A program made the position numbers and the translations under genes. Under the pieces are notes generated by a model. It searched no databases. It saw only the letters and a program-made list of their open reading frames with translations, and had not been told where the DNA came from. This document shows positions 1 to 8,066 of a stretch of DNA of 28,918 nucleotides, piece by piece. The DNA is from Clostridium sp. AM49-4BH. GTDB taxonomy: Bacteria > Bacillota > Clostridia > Lachnospirales > Lachnospiraceae. The stretch is taken from the NCBI RefSeq assembly GCF_003478335.1, contig NZ_QUFB01000038.1, positions 1 to 28,918 on the forward strand. Direction: 5' to 3'. Each line of letters opens with the position of its first letter. The first letter of the stretch is position 1.

Positions 1-83
1 CTCTGTTCAATAAGATTTTTACTAACCGCCAAGTCAGTAGTCTTATTGTACTCTGAGGTATTTTCAATTTTCAACATCCACAT
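1..83 (-). CDS. Partial ORF at window edge, second gene after the dynamin-like gene
   Basis: An open minus-strand frame begins with ATG at 83, seven bases after the dynamin-like stop codon, and stays open for 27 codons to the window edge. The visible start reads MWMLKIENTSEY. A GGAG lies about 17 bases upstream of the first ATG, which is far from ideal, so the exact start is unsure; a second ATG lies at 77. Too little is visible to name the protein. Tight co-directional spacing suggests it is co-transcribed with the GTPase gene. Bacterial dynamin-like proteins are often encoded as adjacent pairs, so a partner GTPase is one possibility, by inference only. Confidence 0.5.
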   Translation of the reverse strand, partial: MWMLKIENTSEYNKTTDLAVSKNLIEQ

Positions 84-89
84 TTTTTA

Positions 90-2030
90 TTATACAGGAA
101 GCTCCTTTATCAACATTATATATTCATTTAACCGATCGATATGTGCTTGTGTTAAATTCTTATTTTTTTTATTGCCCTTAATTGACCGATTGGTTGCATT
201 GATATGACGAACAATTACCTTTCTATCACCATCTACCATGTCTAGAATGCTTTTTTCTGCATTCATGGACATAAGAGAAAGTTTTTGTTTCATTTGTTCG
301 ATTGTATAATCTGTTATTATTATGCTTAATTCATCAATCACGGCAGACAGCTCCACCAAAACCAATTCCTTATGCTTGGTTAATGGATTCGAAAAAAAGG
401 CTTTTACCTTTTTTATAAGTCCACAAGTGTCACTCATAATGGTATATTTTGCAAAATTAATTCTTTCTTGAAGCATTGATTCACATTCCCCTATAAACTC
501 TTCCTCGTAAAAATCATCTGCATCAACAGTAATACTTTTTGCCCTGCAAGTTACTCCACATCGTTCATACTCCCTTTTAAAGTTTTCCGATAACTCATAT
601 AGCTTTTTATTGAACCCATCAAGCAATTCGGTCAATAACCTAGCAATTTCAAAATTAATATTATAAAATACATCATTTAAATTGACTTCCAAGTATTCAA
701 AAAGTTCGTACGAAGTATTGCTTCCATCAACCACTCTTTCTATTTCTGAACGAAACGCTGCTAAAGATATGTTTACAAAGCCTATATCCCCAGCAATCTG
801 TTGCTGATATCTATCTCCAATTTTTGCAACATCCTCCAAAGCTTTGTCCCGAAACACTTCTGGCGTTCTTACTTTTTGACTTTTAAGTTGTCTATTCTGT
901 TCTTCATAGTTATTTATAATATTGGATAAATTTAGGCTTAGTTTTTCTCCTACACGCTCACATATATTAATCACCTTATTGTTTATGTATTCTATCCTTT
1001 TCACTGATAACATTTCATTAATTACAGCTATACCCTCTTCATAGATCCGAATCAGCTCTGCTCTGTCTGCTTCTGATATGTTATCTAGAAAAGTCGTTTG
1101 CATTTCATGATCCACTATCTTCAGATAAATTAATGTGGGCATCGGAATAACCTGGATATTTTCCATTCCCAGTCCATTCTCTAATCTCTTTTTTATTACT
1201 CTTATAAGCCGAGGCATTTCCTCTTTGTCACCAAGCAATTCAACTTTTGTCACAACAAAAATGCAATTCTTTTTCTGATGTTCTAAATTAATATTTATAT
1301 AATTTAGAAGTTCCTCCGAAACAGGTTCATCATAAGGTATAACCACCACAATTGCGTCACATATATTATCAATGGCATTCTTAGTCACAGTATTATGCCT
1401 TTTATTAAGGGATCCTGTCCCAGGGGTATCAACCATAGCAATGTTATACGGAATATTATCATTCTGATAAAACAATGTCACATATTGTATATCCTTAGCC
1501 ATATCTTCGGTTGCAATTATTCTCTTAAATAATTCAATCCGTTCATTGGTATTTGGATATGTTTCCCCTTTTGAAGTGTTGACTCCAAACAAGCTCTTTA
1601 TCCAACTGATAAATCTATCCCATATGGTCGACCGTTCTACCTCATCATATTCCGCAAATGATTCTCGAATATGATATTTCTCAAGCAACTCACTTGCGCA
1701 TTGTGAATATCGCTTAACTGTTCCATCTATATATGTTATTTCAAGGTCATCGTGATCTGCTCTTCTCAATATACTAGATGCTACTGTGGTTCCCTGAACT
1801 GCATCTGTTGGAAGTAGATTCTTATGAATCACTGAATTGATAAATGTAGATTTACCACTGGAAAAAGAACCAACTACTCCAAGATATAAAGTTTCATCCC
1901 TCAATTTATCCTCAAGTACAGATATATCCTTTTTTATATCTGAATATTTATGATCAGCTTTGCTTTCATAATACGAAAGGATATCGTGAATATACTCTAT
2001 AAATTCCTCATACAATGCTTTCTCTACCAT
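90..2030 (-). CDS. Dynamin-like large GTPase
   Basis: A 646-residue protein with the GTPase motifs of the dynamin family. The P-loop GSFSSGKS is at residues 54-61, the G3 motif DTPG starts at about 201, and the G4-type TKVE is at about 261-264. A long, mostly helical C-terminal part follows, as expected for a stalk. Family members bind GTP, oligomerise and remodel membranes. The start chosen is ATG at 2030, with GAGG seven bases upstream; a TTG at 2060 in the same frame has no ribosome binding site. The gene lies downstream of and co-directional with the loaP-like gene, and directly before another ORF that runs off the window. It is AT-rich compared with the housekeeping genes, which fits an accessory region. 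The physiological role (membrane repair, stress or phage response) cannot be read from the sequence. Confidence 0.85.
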   Translation of the reverse strand: MVEKALYEEFIEYIHDILSYYESKADHKYSDIKKDISVLEDKLRDETLYLGVVGSFSSGKSTFINSVIHKNLLPTDAVQGTTVASSILRRADHDDLEITYIDGTVKRYSQCASELLEKYHIRESFAEYDEVERSTIWDRFISWIKSLFGVNTSKGETYPNTNERIELFKRIIATEDMAKDIQYVTLFYQNDNIPYNIAMVDTPGTGSLNKRHNTVTKNAIDNICDAIVVVIPYDEPVSEELLNYININLEHQKKNCIFVVTKVELLGDKEEMPRLIRVIKKRLENGLGMENIQVIPMPTLIYLKIVDHEMQTTFLDNISEADRAELIRIYEEGIAVINEMLSVKRIEYINNKVINICERVGEKLSLNLSNIINNYEEQNRQLKSQKVRTPEVFRDKALEDVAKIGDRYQQQIAGDIGFVNISLAAFRSEIERVVDGSNTSYELFEYLEVNLNDVFYNINFEIARLLTELLDGFNKKLYELSENFKREYERCGVTCRAKSITVDADDFYEEEFIGECESMLQERINFAKYTIMSDTCGLIKKVKAFFSNPLTKHKELVLVELSAVIDELSIIITDYTIEQMKQKLSLMSMNAEKSILDMVDGDRKVIVRHINATNRSIKGNKKNKNLTQAHIDRLNEYIMLIKELPV

Positions 2031-2269
2031 ATTTATCCTCGTTTCTTTTATGTTTGCCAAATTCTCATCATCTACATTGAGTCAAAATTTTTCTCAGTAT
2101 CTTCACCAACATCACAAGTCAAGTTACCGTCTACTAATAAAACTATTTTAGACCGAGCTTCGCCACCCACAGTCTACAACCCAGCATCCTGCAGTTAATT
2201 CTTCGCTCACTCGCTCTTTCTGTCCATCGCCTCACAAAACGCGACACTCGTCATTTTGCTTGTACGACT
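2031..2269 (-). other. Leader between the loaP-like gene and the dynamin-like gene
   Basis: About 240 bases without a convincing gene. On the minus strand a TTGACT is followed 17 bases later by TACTGA, which could be a weak promoter for the GTPase gene. A GC-richer stretch near 2150-2260 contains GAGCGAGTGAGCGAAG. I see no strong intrinsic terminator. If the antiterminator acts on the genes after it, its RNA target would be expected in a leader such as this, but I could not define a clear hairpin. Confidence 0.3.
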
Positions 2270-2998
2270 TCATAACAACATCTTAATTTCATCTCTCCGG
2301 AACATCACTTTTGTCATATTGTTAAAAAGCTTTAGTTCCACTGTCCATTCATCTCGCTCGGTGTCTGCATACAAAAAATGTCCTGTCATGTCCTTGAACA
2401 CTCCTTTAACAACTTCCACACGATTTTGATCATCACCAAGTTGTTCTTGCTGTGCGATATTATCAGCAATCATTTCCTTAAATTCCTGTTTGCTGACTCT
2501 GACAATCGCTCCAAAACCAATTTCAACCGGTGTCCTACGCCCAAATATAGGAATTTCCATTTTGGCAACACGCCGATGTCTATCTACTGACTTGATCCAT
2601 CCTTTACAGTTTCTAATAGGACCAGAGGTAACTAACACCTCATCTCCGATCAAGAATCCTTCGGAATACTGAACTATATGCTGACGATCCATCATCTTCT
2701 CCAAATAATTCTGTTCTTCCTTGGTGATTGGTGAAACAATCTCTCCGTTTTGTAATACTTTCGTATATTGATAAAGATGTTTCAATCCAAGCTGTATTGG
2801 CTGAATATCTTTTGTATCAATGAAAAAATAACCAGGGAATAATGGCTGTTCAACATCATGCCATTCTTTTCTAAAGTGTTTTTTTGCCATGTATAATGGA
2901 ATAAACATTTCACTGTAATCAGCTTGATCGACATACCGTTGACATTGCTGCATACATTTCTGCTCCAACCCTGCCATTGTGTGAACTACGTACCACAT
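2270..2998 (-). CDS. loaP: NusG-family antiterminator, LoaP-like, with an apparent extra C-terminal KOW domain
   Basis: A 242-residue NusG paralogue. The N-terminal NGN domain (about 1-105) starts MWYVVHTMAGLEQK and includes the family-typical PLFPGYFFI at about 52-60. A KOW-type segment spans about 117-168 (GDEVLVTSGPI, then GWIKSVD). The C-terminal 50 residues (about 193-241, RVEVVKGVFKDMTG and so on) look like a second KOW-like domain, which would explain a length greater than the roughly 170-180 residues usual for LoaP and NusG. Housekeeping nusG sits beside secE and ribosomal genes; this one does not. LoaP proteins are specialised factors that let RNA polymerase read through terminators in long operons, usually nearby. 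The ATG at 2998 has AGGAG eight bases upstream. The likely target is the dynamin-like operon downstream, by position only. Confidence 0.8.
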   Translation of the reverse strand: MWYVVHTMAGLEQKCMQQCQRYVDQADYSEMFIPLYMAKKHFRKEWHDVEQPLFPGYFFIDTKDIQPIQLGLKHLYQYTKVLQNGEIVSPITKEEQNYLEKMMDRQHIVQYSEGFLIGDEVLVTSGPIRNCKGWIKSVDRHRRVAKMEIPIFGRRTPVEIGFGAIVRVSKQEFKEMIADNIAQQEQLGDDQNRVEVVKGVFKDMTGHFLYADTERDEWTVELKLFNNMTKVMFRRDEIKMLL

Positions 2999-3028
2999 GT
3001 TACATCTCCTGTTTGCTGTTAATAATTG

Positions 3029-3184
3029 CTATTCCCCGCCACCCCGAAACATACAAATACCCATAATAGTTCCAACACATGCCAGAACAATGCACAATAT
3101 CACTTTAAGTGCAATGGGTATATGTCCAGATTGTGTAATAACTACCAGCAAAATTATTATAATCGGATCAATTAACAATGCCAT
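3029..3184 (-). CDS. Small two-helix membrane peptide (51 aa)
   Basis: A short ORF starting at ATG 3184, with AGGGG about nine bases upstream, and ending with TAG at 3029. The protein begins MALLIDPIIIILLVV and has two hydrophobic stretches (about residues 6-17 and 24-46) with a short polar turn (QSGH) between them; it ends FRGGGE. It is probably an integral membrane peptide. The stop lies 30 bases before the loaP-like start and the gene is co-directional, so the two are likely co-transcribed. I do not recognise a family. Confidence 0.6.
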   Translation of the reverse strand: MALLIDPIIIILLVVITQSGHIPIALKVILCIVLACVGTIMGICMFRGGGE

Positions 3185-3232
3185 AATTCATTTCCCCTAG
3201 TATATAATTATTTGCCACCATAAACCTGTACT

Positions 3233-3448
3233 CTAAATTCTTACCTCGAACTTCGGGCAAGTCATTTGCGACTGCATTTCCCGATTGTTTCTCAGCAAGC
3301 ACGGTTTTTTAACACCTCTTTCATACTCCCACACATCCTTCATCCCTCTTTTGGGGGCGATCACCTCGAAGGTTGGATCAAAATAGTGTTTACAAAAAGC
3401 ACATTTTTTCATTCCAGTAGAGCCTTTCCGAGCTGTTAACCATGTCAT
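3233..3448 (-). CDS. Small four-cysteine, possibly zinc-binding protein
   Basis: A 71-residue protein with cysteines at 16, 19, 50 and 64. The pattern is CxxC, then two single cysteines, which fits one structural zinc site. Basic and aromatic residues surround it. There is no signal peptide or membrane segment, so it is probably cytoplasmic. The ATG at 3448 is preceded by GGAGG at ideal spacing, which supports this start over the internal Met13. It is the first visible gene of the minus-strand cluster that continues to the loaP-like and dynamin-like genes. A 26-bp palindrome lies 31 bases upstream of its start codon. The function is not known to me. Confidence 0.7.
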   Translation of the reverse strand: MTWLTARKGSTGMKKCAFCKHYFDPTFEVIAPKRGMKDVWEYERGVKKPCLLRNNREMQSQMTCPKFEVRI

Positions 3449-3478
3449 TTTCCGCCTCCATTCTAAGATTTCCTTTGT

Positions 3479-3504
3479 ATATGTATTTCTCTAAAAATAC
3501 ATAT
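3479..3504. promoter_or_regulatory. Perfect 10-bp-arm palindrome, candidate operator
   Basis: ATATGTATTT (3479-3488), a 6-base spacer, then AAATACATAT (3495-3504) form an exact inverted repeat just upstream of the small Cys protein gene. AT-rich palindromes of this size are typical repressor sites. It lacks a U-tract on either strand, so it is unlikely to be a terminator. The cognate regulator is unknown. Confidence 0.45.
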
Positions 3505-3601
3505 CATTAGTCTTTTCGTTTTTTTAATATAGATATATTATCACCGTATGTTCACTTCGTTTCTTAAAAATTTTCACATTAAAACAAAACCTGCGCATTG
3601 C

Positions 3602-3777
3602 TTTTATAAGATTAGGGTGTCAAAAGTCCATTTTCATGACGGAGATATTTTTTTGAAGATTTGCGCTACAATATCTTGAGGCGATGCGACGCATCGCCTC
3701 AAGATATTGTAGTCAAAGATTTGAGAAAATAGCCCGTCAGGGAAATTCAGACCTTTTGACCCCCTAATCTTTATAAC
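3602..3777. repeat. Nested fold-back (palindromic) element
   Basis: An imperfect palindrome of about 175 bp. The core is exact: 23-base arms at 3666-3688 and 3690-3712 around a single base. Outside it, the left flank (3604-3660) matches the reverse complement of the right flank (3720-3775) over most of its length, including TTATAAGATTAGGG at the left and CCCCCTAATCTTTATAA at the right. There is no ORF inside. It could be a MITE-like element or a large bidirectional terminator. The right arm shares 17 exact complementary bases with the neighbouring terminator. Confidence 0.75.
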
Positions 3778-3818
3778 AAAAAAAGGATGTCAAAAGGTCT
3801 GAATTCCTCTGACATCCT
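3778..3818 (-). terminator. Intrinsic terminator of the cca/GH13 transcript
   Basis: On the minus strand AGGATGTCA (3818-3810) pairs with TGACATCCT (3792-3784), extended by AGG/CCT after a small internal loop, and is followed by seven T residues. It lies about 30 bases past the small membrane protein stop. Part of its loop and right arm (3791-3804) is complementary to 3744-3760 of the fold-back element, so the two structures would compete in DNA or in a read-through RNA. Confidence 0.8.
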
Positions 3819-3846
3819 AATCTGATCAACTATTATTTACTTTTCC

Positions 3847-4125
3847 TTACTTCCCACTCTCAGCACTTGCGGTCGGTGTCGCACTCGGCGCCGCCTGCAG
3901 GGAATCCCCGCCCACGATCGTCTGATCCAGCGGCTCCGGAGTCGGTGTCATCGTTGGCGCCGCATCGGACTGTTGATAGAACGGATCGCCGCCATGCCAT
4001 ATGAAGCAGTAATTTCCGATCATGCATACTGCCCCGACAATTACTGCCAGTATGATGATGTTACGTCCTCTGCCATGCATCCAGTCACGAAACTGATGAC
4101 ACGTCTCACTCAATTTATGTTTCAC
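3847..4125 (-). CDS. Small single-pass membrane protein with Pro/Thr-rich tail
   Basis: A 92-residue protein: about 22 polar N-terminal residues, one hydrophobic helix (about 23-44, IIILAVIVGAVCMIG), then an extracytoplasmic tail rich in Pro, Thr, Ser and Ala (PTMTPTPEP). The start is GTG at 4125 with AAGGA about 13 bases upstream, and the frame has a stop just before it, so the start is plausible but weak. It is co-directional with the GH13 gene, 34 bases downstream of it, and is followed by a terminator. No family is recognised. Confidence 0.55.
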   Translation of the reverse strand: MKHKLSETCHQFRDWMHGRGRNIIILAVIVGAVCMIGNYCFIWHGGDPFYQQSDAAPTMTPTPEPLDQTIVGGDSLQAAPSATPTASAESGK

Positions 4126-4159
4126 AATATCTCATGTTCCTTTCCGTTGTTTCACCTGA

Positions 4160-6307
4160 TCACGACAGGTTTCCAATATCTTTGACTAACACTGCCGTCT
4201 CTGGTGGGCAGTCTAAGATCAATTTGCCGGACTGTACCTGGTACACCTTTGTCTCTATGGAAAATCCGCCGGCATCGGTAAGGATCACACGTGCCATTCT
4301 GGTTGGCTGTGTCACACCCAAGCGCCATACCGGGATCTCCATATGTCTTGTATCCTGGCTGATATTAATTGCTACCACAATATGCTCATTGTCGTCAAAA
4401 CGACCATAACTAATGCACTGATATTCCCCAAACAAAAATAGAATAGAGCCGGTTCGCAGTACCTGGTGTTCTTTGTGGATACGGATCAATTCTTTGTGAT
4501 ACTGGATCAGCTCTTCGTCTTCGTGTCCCCAAGGATACGCACGTCGGCTGTCCGGATCTGTCCATCCGCAAAGTCCTGCCTCATCGCCATAATAAATGGT
4601 CGGCGCACCCGGCCACGTCATCTGCATTAATACGGCCATTCGAAACAGGTTCTTATTAACGCCTTCATTCGCAGCATCTGCTCCACGCGAAGAGATACGG
4701 CCAACTTGATGGTTGGTTCGTGTCAGGAAACGGGAGTGGTCATGATTGGACAATTCATTCATCGCCACCTGCAAAGACTGCGTATTAAATCTCGTCATAT
4801 AATGCCGCATGGAGCCAAAGAAAGCATCTGCATTCCCGATAAGATCTCCTCGGTATTCATCGCTGTGTTTCTCCACACCGGTCAAAAACCAGGTGAGCGG
4901 TTCCATAAATGCATCGTAGTTCATCACGGTATCCCACTGATCACCCTTTAACCATTCTGTCGGATCACCATAGTGCTCTGCCAGCACGATCGCATTCGGA
5001 TTGGCTTCTTTTACATTACGGCGGAATTCGTGCCAGAAATGATGGTTGTACTCTGCGGTCTGCCCCAAATCTGCTGCCACGTCCAAACGCCATCCATCAA
5101 CATTATAAGGTGGTGAAACCCATTTGCGTGCGATCCGCATAATATATTCGTACAACTTTGGGGATTCCTCATAATTGAGCTTTGGCAGTGTATCGTGTCC
5201 CCACCAGCCGTCATAATTAACATTGTACGGCCACGTATCCTCGCGGAACTTAAAGAATGTGCGATATGGGCTGTCTTTTGATACGAAAGCACCTTTTTCG
5301 TAACCAGGCGCATCTTCGTAAATACATTCACGGTCGAGCCATTTATTAAAGGATCCACAATGGTTAAATACGCCATCGAGTATGACCTTCATTCCGCGGC
5401 GATGTACTTCCTCTACAAATTCAATAAAAAGCTGATTACTTGCTTCCAGATTTTCTTTATCCGTCACTCGGCAAATATAGCGTGTAGCATCTTTATTCGG
5501 ATGCTCCGGATCGTGAATGATCAGATTGCCATTTTCGTCACGCTGTAGATTTTCGCCGTCATTTTTGACAATACGTCCAAAATGCGGGTCAATATAATCA
5601 TAGTCTTGAATATCATATTTGTGGTTTGATGGAGAGACAAAGATCGGATTGAGGTAGATCGCCTCAACACCAAGATCCTGTAAATAATCTAATTTCTGCA
5701 TAACGCCGGCGATATCACCACCGTAAAATTCACGCACATCCATCTCGCGAGGATATTTCATCCAATCCGAATTTTTGTGCGTTCCCTCTCCGATGTAAAA
5801 ATATTCGTCCGTCTCCACGTCGTTACTGCGATCTCCATTGTAAAAACGATCGACAAATATCTGATAAATAATGGCGCCTTTCGCCCAATCAGGGGTCTGA
5901 AACGATGGTGTAATGGAAAAGTTATAATAATTTTCTACGCTGCTGCACACACCAACGCTGTTGAAATAACATACCATATGTCCACTATGTACTTCGAAGT
6001 AGTATTCTACTCTGCTGTCTCCAAGTTTTACCGTATATTCGTAATAGTCAAACATTTTGTCGTTGGCTACTTTCTGCATTGTGTAGCGCTGCTCGTCAAA
6101 TACTAAAATGACCTCGTCAACGTTTTCCCGCCCTGTCCGAAAACGGAGATGTACCTCTTCGAAGCAATCCGGCTCAGACGGATTACGGTAAAACGCAGTT
6201 CCATCGCTGAATAATGCCTGTGGGTTAAAGATCACCGTCAGGTTATCCATGTATAGCTGCGTTTTCTGCGCCTTAGACATTTTATAAAATGGAATATTGA
6301 TATCCAT
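4160..6307 (-). CDS. GH13 alpha-glucan hydrolase (neopullulanase/cyclomaltodextrinase-like)
   Basis: A 715-residue enzyme with an N-terminal beta-sandwich region (about 1-135, CBM34-like) and a catalytic barrel starting near AIIYQIFVDRF. All GH13 motifs are visible: DGVFNH, GWRLDVAAD with nucleophile Asp409, LAEHYGD with acid/base Glu444, and NELSNHD with the transition-state Asp523. There is no signal peptide, so it probably acts in the cytoplasm on imported maltodextrins, cyclodextrins or pullulan fragments. The ATG at 6307 has AGGGGAG upstream. It lies 37 bases after cca and is probably co-transcribed with it. The exact substrate (neopullulanase, maltogenic amylase or cyclodextrinase) is not decidable by eye. 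Confidence 0.9.
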   Translation of the reverse strand: MDINIPFYKMSKAQKTQLYMDNLTVIFNPQALFSDGTAFYRNPSEPDCFEEVHLRFRTGRENVDEVILVFDEQRYTMQKVANDKMFDYYEYTVKLGDSRVEYYFEVHSGHMVCYFNSVGVCSSVENYYNFSITPSFQTPDWAKGAIIYQIFVDRFYNGDRSNDVETDEYFYIGEGTHKNSDWMKYPREMDVREFYGGDIAGVMQKLDYLQDLGVEAIYLNPIFVSPSNHKYDIQDYDYIDPHFGRIVKNDGENLQRDENGNLIIHDPEHPNKDATRYICRVTDKENLEASNQLFIEFVEEVHRRGMKVILDGVFNHCGSFNKWLDRECIYEDAPGYEKGAFVSKDSPYRTFFKFREDTWPYNVNYDGWWGHDTLPKLNYEESPKLYEYIMRIARKWVSPPYNVDGWRLDVAADLGQTAEYNHHFWHEFRRNVKEANPNAIVLAEHYGDPTEWLKGDQWDTVMNYDAFMEPLTWFLTGVEKHSDEYRGDLIGNADAFFGSMRHYMTRFNTQSLQVAMNELSNHDHSRFLTRTNHQVGRISSRGADAANEGVNKNLFRMAVLMQMTWPGAPTIYYGDEAGLCGWTDPDSRRAYPWGHEDEELIQYHKELIRIHKEHQVLRTGSILFLFGEYQCISYGRFDDNEHIVVAINISQDTRHMEIPVWRLGVTQPTRMARVILTDAGGFSIETKVYQVQSGKLILDCPPETAVLVKDIGNLS

Positions 6308-6344
6308 AAATGCTCCCCTTTTCTATTATATCAATTTACACACT

Positions 6345-7868
6345 TCACTCTATTTTATCAGAATATGCCGCTTTTGCCAATGATAAAAGTGTCTCGCGGT
6401 CATTTTGTTCCGGCTGATCAAGCACCTGTTCCAGCAAGTACTGTAACAGCTCTCCGATCTGCGGGCCCGGTTTAACCCCCAATTCCGTCATGATATCACG
6501 CCCCGTGACGGCAAGCTCTTTGATGGTAAGCGCCGGATGGGACTGTTCCATCTCCATAAATAGTCGATATACCGCTGTCACCCGCTGCAGTTTTTCTCCC
6601 GCTTTGTCTGGATTTTGCGCCAAAATATCCGCATACTGTACTAACGTTACAAGTGGCATGAATTCCCTGCCAATCCGCGCAGCCGCACGTCGGATCTGCC
6701 GTTTTTGCGGCTGCACACGCTCATCATGATGCTTGATCAGCGTCTTGACCCGATTCACCGTATCATTATCAAACGTCAGTCTACGCAAGATCTGTCCTGC
6801 CAACTTTGCTCCACTGTCCGGATGTCCATGGAAATGTCGTATTCCCTGCTCATCTTCCGTGGCGCAGTCCGGCTTGGCTACATCATGCAGAAGCATTGTG
6901 AGACAAAGCACCTGATGTGTCTTTTTGTCACACGCCGGAACGATCTCACGAATCACCTGTTCCATGTCATTCCAAGTGCCGTCGTCAATCTGATCATCTA
7001 TGATCCCTAAGCGTTCCTGCAATGAATCATGCCCTACTCTGTCTGTCGTTTCAGTCAGACTTTCCACCGCTTCGGCGTTTTTCTGACGTAAAAAACAATT
7101 CATGATCTCTACACTAACTATACTATGCTCACCCACGGTATAAATATGGTGCGGATTTTTCTGTTCAAAGGTCATCATGCGGTCTAATTCCGGCAAAAAA
7201 TATGCTGTCATTCCTGTATCAACTGCTTCCCGAAGCTGTCCGGAGTCTTTTGAGATCAATAACTTCGTCATTTCCACACGTATACGCTCCGCGCTGATAT
7301 TTTGCAAATGCTCTGCCCGCTCTACGATCGCCTGTCTTGTTTTTTCCTCAATCGTAAACTGAAGCTGTCCCGAAAATCGTACAGCACGCAGCATACGCAG
7401 TGCATCCTCATCAAAACGCTTATCGGGATCTCCCACACAGCGAATGATTCGTCGTTTTAGGTCGCTGGTACCATCAAACGCATCGACCAGTCCGGTCTTC
7501 GGATTGTATGCCATCGCATTGATCGTAAAATCCCGCCGCTCCAGATCATCCACGAGATTACCGGTAAAAGAAACCTGCTTTGGATGTCTATTATCTTCAT
7601 ATTCTCCATCAATACGGTATGTCGTCACCTCGTAGCCAACATGATTTTTCATAACAGTAACGGTACCGTGCTCGATGCCCGTATCAATCGTCCTGTCAAA
7701 CGCCTTTTTGACGGCTTCCGGTTTTGCCGAAGTCGTGATATCCCAATCCTCCGGCTCTCTTCCCAACAATGTGTCACGAACACATCCGCCCACTGCATAC
7801 GCTTCATATCCCAGACTTTCCAATCGGTCGATGATCTCGACAACAGACCGTGGTAATCGCATTTCCAT
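6345..7868 (-). CDS. cca: CCA tRNA nucleotidyltransferase with HD domain
   Basis: A 507-residue class II enzyme that adds or repairs the 3' CCA end of tRNAs. GGCVRD is at residues 27-32, catalytic DWD at 41-43 and RRDFTINAM at about 111-119. A head-and-neck RNA-binding region follows, and then an HD domain with His328-Asp329 (TMLLHDVAKPDC). Such HD domains in this family are linked to phosphohydrolase activity. The ATG at 7868 is preceded by AAGGAGCAGTTC. The gene opens a probable operon with the GH13 gene. No strong promoter is visible between it and the hairpin at 7937-7977. Confidence 0.95.
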   Translation of the reverse strand: MEMRLPRSVVEIIDRLESLGYEAYAVGGCVRDTLLGREPEDWDITTSAKPEAVKKAFDRTIDTGIEHGTVTVMKNHVGYEVTTYRIDGEYEDNRHPKQVSFTGNLVDDLERRDFTINAMAYNPKTGLVDAFDGTSDLKRRIIRCVGDPDKRFDEDALRMLRAVRFSGQLQFTIEEKTRQAIVERAEHLQNISAERIRVEMTKLLISKDSGQLREAVDTGMTAYFLPELDRMMTFEQKNPHHIYTVGEHSIVSVEIMNCFLRQKNAEAVESLTETTDRVGHDSLQERLGIIDDQIDDGTWNDMEQVIREIVPACDKKTHQVLCLTMLLHDVAKPDCATEDEQGIRHFHGHPDSGAKLAGQILRRLTFDNDTVNRVKTLIKHHDERVQPQKRQIRRAAARIGREFMPLVTLVQYADILAQNPDKAGEKLQRVTAVYRLFMEMEQSHPALTIKELAVTGRDIMTELGVKPGPQIGELLQYLLEQVLDQPEQNDRETLLSLAKAAYSDKIE

Positions 7869-7936
7869 GAACTGCTCCTTTCTGTCAATGCATCTTTCAC
7901 AGATTCTCTTCGAAAACTATTCCCGTTTTTTATTGG

Positions 7937-7977
7937 AAAAGACCCTCAAATCTTGATCGACAAAATTTGAAGGTCTT
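7937..7977 (-). terminator. Intrinsic terminator after the membrane-anchored protein gene
   Basis: On the minus strand a 13-base stem (7977-7965 with 7951-7939, one G-U pair) is followed by TTTT and then CC. The U-tract is short, so some read-through into cca is possible. It lies 90 bases past the stop of the upstream gene. Confidence 0.65.
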
Positions 7978-8066
7978 ATTTCTAATGAATGTTTTCTGCA
8001 ATCCTTTTGCAGATACTATCATCAAAATCCTGCATCATCTCTTTTTCTGACAAGACCATCCCTTGA

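Noticed and set aside
7994..8011. Second terminator after the membrane-anchored protein gene
   Set aside because: A short TCTGCA/TGCAGA stem without a following T-run.
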